DNA of 64,000 bases, taken from Paenarthrobacter sp. A20 (GTDB taxonomy: Bacteria > Actinomycetota > Actinomycetes > Actinomycetales > Micrococcaceae). A model generated the notes under the pieces. That model saw only the letters and a program-made list of their open reading frames with translations. It was not told the origin of the DNA and did no database searches. Both the position numbers and the translations under genes were made by a program. The stretch spans positions 3,782,001 through 3,846,000 of the forward strand of contig NZ_JALJWH010000001.1 in assembly GCF_024168825.1 (NCBI RefSeq). Reading direction: 5' to 3'. Positions 59,036-64,000 of the stretch are shown piece by piece. Each line of letters begins with the position of its first letter. Positions within the stretch are counted from its first letter, which is position 1.

Positions 59036-59527
59036 TCAAGGGGTGGGGCCGCCTGTGGCGAGGGCCGCGGCATGGCGCAATTCAGGGTCCGTGCCGGTCG
59101 CCCAACGATCCAGAACGCGCTCAGCGCGGTCCTTCGCCAGCCCTTCGAGTCGGGCCAGCAATGGCCTGACAACGTCTTTGGCCAGCGGATCCACCAGTTC
59201 CCGCGTCCCGGCGTCCCTGATGAAACCTTCGATGCGGGTGAGGTCCGTGTTGACGAGGAGCGACACTTTGCTTTGCAACAGAACCACCGCTGCGAGACGC
59301 CTTTCGAAGACCGGCTCCTCCCAAAGTTCCGAGCTCAAGGCGGTGATGTCGTCATGGTTGAGGTTCTTGTACCGCTTCAGCGCATCCCGGATTGTTCCGC
59401 GAACTGCGCCCACGGACGCGCCATATACCTTCAAGGCTTCGCCTAGGCGTTCACTGGCCTCATCGGCCTTTTCCCATGACGACTCACGCTGCAGCGTGTA
59501 GTCCACAAATTCGGCGGCTTCACTCAC
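59036..59527 (-). CDS. AlkD-like DNA-alkylation-repair protein, C-terminally short
   Basis: A 163-residue helical protein that resembles AlkD (HEAT-repeat alkylpurine glycosylase). LKVYGASVGAVRGTIRDAL, SELWEEPVFERRLAAVVLL and RELVDPLAKDVVRPLL line up with AlkD blocks. It stops after LRHAAAL, about 65 residues before the AlkD family end, and the position of the Trp-Trp-Asp catalytic patch reads GTRELVD, so normal glycosylase chemistry is doubtful. It begins at a GTG. It may be a paralogue with altered function or a decaying gene. Confidence 0.6.
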   Translation of the reverse strand: MSEAAEFVDYTLQRESSWEKADEASERLGEALKVYGASVGAVRGTIRDALKRYKNLNHDDITALSSELWEEPVFERRLAAVVLLQSKVSLLVNTDLTRIEGFIRDAGTRELVDPLAKDVVRPLLARLEGLAKDRAERVLDRWATGTDPELRHAAALATGGPTP

Positions 59528-59587
59528 CCACCTATTTTGTCAGTGCCTCCCCATAGCGTGATGCCAACAGCAAACGACAGGAGCACC

Positions 59588-60676
59588 ATGCCGTCCCAAG
59601 AGCTCGCTACCGAGGCATCCTTCCCGGGTGTCCCTGCTGCTTCGTCCATGCCCGATTGGTACCCCACCTTGCTCCATACCGTGGCCCAGGAAGTACGCGT
59701 TGGCAGGACCCGGGCGCTGGCAGCCGCCAATAGCGAGTTGTTGAACTCCTACTGGAGCATCGGCCGGAAATTGGCGGAGCGGGAATCCGAGCAGGGTTGG
59801 GGCGCCAAGGTTGTGACACGGTTGTCTGCCGACATCCGGACACGGTTCCCGGAGGCAAAGGGCTTCTCCCCCAGGAACCTGCGGTACATGAAGAGCTTCG
59901 CGCAGGCCTGGCCGGACTTCCCAATGTTGCAAGCGCCGCTTGCAACATTGCCCTGGTACCACCAGATCGCCCTTCTGGAGAAACTCGACGACGCCGCCAC
60001 GCGGCTTTGGTACGCGGCGGCGGCGGCTCAGCACGGCTGGTCCCGCAACGTCCTGACACATCAGATCTCAACCCGGTTGCACGAGCGTTCCGGCCAAGCG
60101 ATCACCAACTTCAAGTCCACCATGGTGCCCGCTGACTCCGACCTGGCGCAGCAGGCCACCAAGGATCCCTACGTTTTTGATTTCCTGGCCATGAGTGACC
60201 GGCACAATGAGCGGGACCTGGAGCTGCAGTTGGTGAAGCACGTGGAGAAATTCCTGTTGGAGCTGGGACAGGGCTTCGCCTTTGTTGGAGAACAAGTGCG
60301 GCTCGAAATAGCCGGCGACGAGTTCTTTGCGGATCTACTCTTCTACCATTTGAAGCTGCGCTGCTACATGGTGATCGAACTCAAGGCCGTGAAGTTCGAA
60401 CCCGGATTCCTCGGACAGCTTGGAATGTACATGGCAGCCGTGGACGATCTCATGGCGCACCCTGACGACAAGCCGACCATCGGTTTGCTGCTCTGCAAGG
60501 AGAAGAACAGCGTGGTGGCCGAATACGCATTGCGCGGTTTCAACGCGCCCGTGGGCATCGCTGAGTGGCGCACGTCCGTTGCCGACTCGTTGCCTGATGA
60601 ATTGGTAGCGAGCCTGCCGAGCATCGAGACGTTGGAAGCCGAGCTGGCAAGTGAGGCTGCTCGGCTGAACGGGTGA
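59588..60676 (+). CDS. Solitary YhcG-like PDDEXK nuclease (DUF1016)
   Basis: A 362-residue protein from the ATG at 59588 (CAGGAG upstream). The N-terminal DUF1016 domain contains LNSYWSIGRKLAERE and GFSPRNLRYMKSFAQAWP. The C-terminal PDDEXK nuclease fold has Asp249 (DEFFADLLFY), Glu264-x-Lys266 (VIELKAVKF) and Gln277. YhcG nucleases are seen in restriction and retron-like defence neighbourhoods and also alone. No methylase, specificity subunit or known partner is beside it. Divergent from the AlkD-like gene; convergent with the dienelactone-hydrolase gene. Confidence 0.85.
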   Translation: MPSQELATEASFPGVPAASSMPDWYPTLLHTVAQEVRVGRTRALAAANSELLNSYWSIGRKLAERESEQGWGAKVVTRLSADIRTRFPEAKGFSPRNLRYMKSFAQAWPDFPMLQAPLATLPWYHQIALLEKLDDAATRLWYAAAAAQHGWSRNVLTHQISTRLHERSGQAITNFKSTMVPADSDLAQQATKDPYVFDFLAMSDRHNERDLELQLVKHVEKFLLELGQGFAFVGEQVRLEIAGDEFFADLLFYHLKLRCYMVIELKAVKFEPGFLGQLGMYMAAVDDLMAHPDDKPTIGLLLCKEKNSVVAEYALRGFNAPVGIAEWRTSVADSLPDELVASLPSIETLEAELASEAARLNG

Positions 60677-60688
60677 CGCCTGGCTGGT

Positions 60689-61663
60689 TTAGACGTTGTC
60701 CTTGAACCATGTCAGGGTGTCGTTCCATGCCGCCGTCGCCTGGGCCTCGACGTAGCGTTCACCGGTGTCGTTGTGGAACGCGTGGTCCACGCCCGGGTAG
60801 ACCTTGAGCTCATGCTTGACCGTTGATGCGTCCAAGGCTTCCTGGAATTGGGGCATCGCGCCAGTGATGCGTGCGTCATTCTCCGCATAGACACCCAACA
60901 CAGCCGGCTTGATAGTGGGCACCTTGACCAGGTCCGGCGCTGGACCGTAGAAGGCAGATGTTGCTTTGAGCCCACTGATTTCCGTAGATGCCTGCCACGT
61001 GATGCCGCCGCCGAAGCAGAAGCCGATCATGGCGATGCGGCCCTGCTCCACGAAATCCTGGCCGTTAAGGTAGTCGAAGGCTGCTTTGAAGTCGGAGACG
61101 TGGCGTGCCGCACCAGCTTGGGTCAACGCCCCTGGAACGGCGTCCGGATCCATCGACGCCGTACCGCCTTCCCGGCTCAGCAGATCCAGCGCCAGTGCTG
61201 CATAGCCTTCTTTGGCGAAGCGGCGGGCAACATCCTGGATATGCGGCGTAAGGCCCCGATTCTCGTGACAGATCAGAACCCCGGGGCCTTTTTGGCCTCC
61301 GTCGGGCCGGGCCAGATACCCGCTGATTTCTGTCCTGCCGGAGTCGAATTTCACCGTGGCCGTCGTGAGTCCGGCTGCGCCCTCCGGAACCGACAACGGG
61401 CTCTTGGCGTTGGGAACCGCGGTGGTGGGGCCTGCCGCTGATGTGGCCGACGACGTGGGCGATGGCGTTGGCATTGGGTCCGTGGTCCGCGGAACCTCGT
61501 CCGGCGTGCAGCCCACAAGGGCCATGGCCGCCGCAGCCGCGGTCATGCTTCCCATGATGAATGCCACCCGCCTGGTGAATGTCTTGTGCGACATCTCGCC
61601 CGACCGGTAGTCGTCGTAGAACTCTTCAATCAAGTACTTTTCGAACTTCTCAAGCTGCACCAT
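60689..61663 (-). CDS. Dienelactone-hydrolase-family lipoprotein
   Basis: An alpha/beta hydrolase of 324 residues from the ATG at 61663 (GGGAGG upstream). The N-terminus has a cytoplasmic segment, a TRR pair (FTRRVAFIMG) and a hydrophobic helix ending LVGCTPDE, a likely Tat lipoprotein signal. The catalytic Cys is in GFCFGGG, Asp in YAENDARITG and His in DHAFHND. The substrate is unknown; family members open lactones or hydrolyse small esters. Convergent with the YhcG-like gene, 12 bases apart. Confidence 0.88.
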   Translation of the reverse strand: MVQLEKFEKYLIEEFYDDYRSGEMSHKTFTRRVAFIMGSMTAAAAAMALVGCTPDEVPRTTDPMPTPSPTSSATSAAGPTTAVPNAKSPLSVPEGAAGLTTATVKFDSGRTEISGYLARPDGGQKGPGVLICHENRGLTPHIQDVARRFAKEGYAALALDLLSREGGTASMDPDAVPGALTQAGAARHVSDFKAAFDYLNGQDFVEQGRIAMIGFCFGGGITWQASTEISGLKATSAFYGPAPDLVKVPTIKPAVLGVYAENDARITGAMPQFQEALDASTVKHELKVYPGVDHAFHNDTGERYVEAQATAAWNDTLTWFKDNV

Positions 61664-61808
61664 GCTGAACCTCCCGAAGATGGCATTTATCCTCCCCTGA
61701 TGTCTAGACGCGGGCAAGGGCGGGACGGTTCACTGCCCTCGAAAGCCGCATGGCCGGGCCGGTTGACGAACAGCTAATAATGTCGGAGCCGTCTGGGAGA
61801 GTAAGGAC

Positions 61809-63176
61809 ATGGAGCAGGTTCGGGAAAGGCAGGCGGGCGCTGAAGTGTCGGCTGCGCTGGTTCGTGTTACTGCTCAAGGTCAGGCGCGGGACGTTGACGC
61901 TCTGCCTCAGACCCGCACGGTAAGCCGTGATCTGATCAATCAATTGCGCGCTCTAGAAGACATGAAATCGGCCATCACTGGCTTGCAGGCGAGGATTGCG
62001 GTGGCGTTGGATCTGACCCAGCGGCAGGAGCAGGCAGAGGCTGGTGTGCCCGTGTCCGAGCGGGGTAAGGGTGTTGGGGCGCAGGTTGCGTTGGCTCGGC
62101 GGGAGTCCCCGAACCGTGGGTCCCGGTTGTTGGGGATGGCGAAGGCGTTGGTGGTGGAGATGCCGAAGACTCTGGCGGCGCTGAACACAGGCCAGTTGAC
62201 CGAGTGGCGGGCGACGCTGCTGGTCAGGGAAACGGCGTGCTTGTCTGTGGAGGACAGGTGCGCGGTGGATGAAGAACTCGCCCCCGACACCGGAACTTTC
62301 GACGGCGCCGGGGATCAAGCGATCATTGCCGCAGCGAAAGCGGCCGCGTACCGGCGTGATCCGCGGTCGGTGGTGAAGCGTGCCAGCCACGCCGTGTCCG
62401 AGCGGACCGTGAGTCTGCGTCCGGCGCCGGACACCATGACGTACCTGACCGCGCTGCTGCCGGTCGCGCAAGGGGTCGCGGTCTATGCCGCGCTCACGCG
62501 TCGGGCTGATTCTGCCCGTTCGGCCGGTGATCCCCGGAACCGGGGCCAGGTCATGGCCGACACCCTCGTCGAGCGCATCACCGGTACACCGGGCGGGATC
62601 TCAGGGATCAACCTGGACCTCGTCATGACCGACCGAACCCTCTTCCAAGGCGACAGCGAACCGGCACGCGTGAAGGGCTACGGAATCGTCCCAGCAGGGT
62701 GGGCCCGGAAACTGGTCGGTGCCGGCGGTGCAGGCAGGGAGATTCCAGTCGTCCAGGATCCCTCGGCTGGCAGCGACTCCGGTCCTCCGCGGGATCCTGA
62801 GTTCCAGGTCTGGCTTCGCCGGCTTTATACGGCACCGGCCACAGGAGATCTCCTGACAACGGATTCCAAAGCCAGACTCTTTCCACCGCGACTCAGACGC
62901 TTCATCGAAACCCGCGATGACACCTGCCGCACACCCTACTGCGACGCGCCCATCCGGCACATCGACCACATCGTGCCCTGGCACGCTGGCGGCACCACCA
63001 CACTGAGCAACGGTGCCGGACTCTGCGAAGCCTGCAACCACACCAAAGAAAACCCCGGCTGGAGCGCAAGCACCATCAACGGGGACATCCACACCCTGGA
63101 ACTACGCACGCCCACCGGACACAGCTACCGTTCCCAAGCGCCGCCCCTGCCCGGGCACCGGCCCTCCAGAACGTAA
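61809..63176 (+). CDS. DUF222 / HNH endonuclease-domain protein (13E12-type)
   Basis: A 455-residue protein. The N-terminal DUF222 region (about 30-340) is an Ala/Arg-rich helical domain, and the C-terminal HNH motif is [20 protein letters not shown]...[11 protein letters not shown], with two CxxC-like pairs. Such 13E12 or DUF222-HNH proteins are multicopy in many Micrococcaceae and Mycobacteriaceae genomes. A single long ORF, so no intron or IS structure is seen; the role is unknown. It is followed by a 165-base gap and the nrdF terminator. Confidence 0.88.
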   Translation: MEQVRERQAGAEVSAALVRVTAQGQARDVDALPQTRTVSRDLINQLRALEDMKSAITGLQARIAVALDLTQRQEQAEAGVPVSERGKGVGAQVALARRESPNRGSRLLGMAKALVVEMPKTLAALNTGQLTEWRATLLVRETACLSVEDRCAVDEELAPDTGTFDGAGDQAIIAAAKAAAYRRDPRSVVKRASHAVSERTVSLRPAPDTMTYLTALLPVAQGVAVYAALTRRADSARSAGDPRNRGQVMADTLVERITGTPGGISGINLDLVMTDRTLFQGDSEPARVKGYGIVPAGWARKLVGAGGAGREIPVVQDPSAGSDSGPPRDPEFQVWLRRLYTAPATGDLLTTDSKARLFPPRLRRFIETRDDTCRTPYCDAPIRHIDHIVPWHAGGTTTLSNGAGLCEACNHTKENPGWSASTINGDIHTLELRTPTGHSYRSQAPPLPGHRPSRT

Positions 63177-63288
63177 TCACCGCCGTTCAAACCTGCCCAC
63201 AGCGGCATCCGGTTCGTCGCAATGCAAGCTACCGGCACAGGACGATACTTTGTTCGTGGCTGTCCAGGCACAAGATGTTCAGACACAA

Positions 63289-63324
63289 GAAAGGCGGACA
63301 GCGATTACTCGCCGTCCGCCTTTC
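63289..63324 (-). terminator. nrdF terminator
   Basis: GAAAGGCGGAC / GTCCGCCTTTC stem (63289-63299 and 63314-63324), with a T-run from the right arm on the minus strand. It may also end the DUF222-HNH transcript. Confidence 0.75.
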
Positions 63325-63341
63325 CAAAGAGGTAATGACTA

Positions 63342-64000
<659 letters not shown>

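Noticed and set aside
59588..60676. YhcG nuclease as part of a type I restriction system
   Set aside because: No hsdM, hsdS or hsdR gene lies in the flanking 10 kb of the window.
61809..63176. DUF222-HNH gene as part of a mobile intron or IS
   Set aside because: No catalytic intron RNA, inverted terminal repeats or target duplications around it; the ORF is intact and stands alone.

Overview
The window is chromosomal DNA of a high-GC Gram-positive actinobacterium. It is most likely a member of the Micrococcaceae close to Arthrobacter/Paenarthrobacter; this is my inference from gene content and order, with no database search. Supporting signs are a mycothiol system (mycoredoxin and S-(hydroxymethyl)mycothiol dehydrogenase), a phosphatidylinositol-phosphate synthase next to thrS and a HIT protein, MurT/GatD, DnaE2 with a DUF6504 partner, an acVLRF1-like protein, a DUF222-HNH nuclease, and the mycobacteria-like order thrS-HIT-pgsA-pdxS-pdxT-yebC-ruvCAB-yajC-secDF-relA.

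Layout. 1-1953 (minus): pyrR-pyrB-pyrC, with a PyrR-binding hairpin overlapping the pyrR ribosome-binding site. 2109-3356 (plus): a PrsW-type membrane protease. 3427-15300 (minus): a long housekeeping block read rpsD, DUF948 protein, small membrane protein, alaS, ruvX, mltG, aroE, aroC, aroK, aroB, a TPR protein, efp, nusB. Many of its junctions overlap by 1-4 bases. 15515-25133: rarA, an acVLRF1-like protein, a GNAT acetyltransferase, aspS, hisS, a cyclophilin-like isomerase, a DUF349 protein and an AbiEi-like protein. 25135-34958 (minus): relA/spoT, secF-secD, yajC, ruvB-ruvA-ruvC, yebC, pdxT. 35061-40502: murT-gatD, a CapA-like lipoprotein and an M3 peptidase, lying between pdxT and pdxS. 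40562-44985 (minus): pdxS, PI-phosphate synthase, HIT protein, thrS.

45117-64000 is more accessory. It holds dnaE2 with a DUF6504 gene under a near-perfect LexA (SOS) box, and a FAD monooxygenase divergent from a TetR regulator with a palindromic operator between them. A SRAP protein follows, then a mycothiol/formaldehyde module (mycoredoxin, a strong stem-loop, mscR, an MBL hydrolase). Next come a lipoate-ligase-like protein, a thioesterase, a DedA-like protein, a coiled-coil protein, a FAD-Rieske oxidoreductase, a truncated AlkD-like protein, a solitary YhcG (DUF1016) nuclease, a dienelactone-hydrolase-like lipoprotein, a DUF222-HNH protein and the end of nrdF.

No stretch longer than 300 bases lacks a gene; the longest is 41489-41743. 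I saw no tRNA, rRNA, CRISPR array, transposase, integrase or attachment site. The best leads are regulatory and structural: the PyrR loop, two SOS boxes (one clear, one weak), the 71-base stem-loop before mscR, a MurT without its zinc-ribbon cysteines, a histidine-rich repeat tract in MltG, and shortened repair or rescue proteins (AlkD-like, acVLRF1-like).
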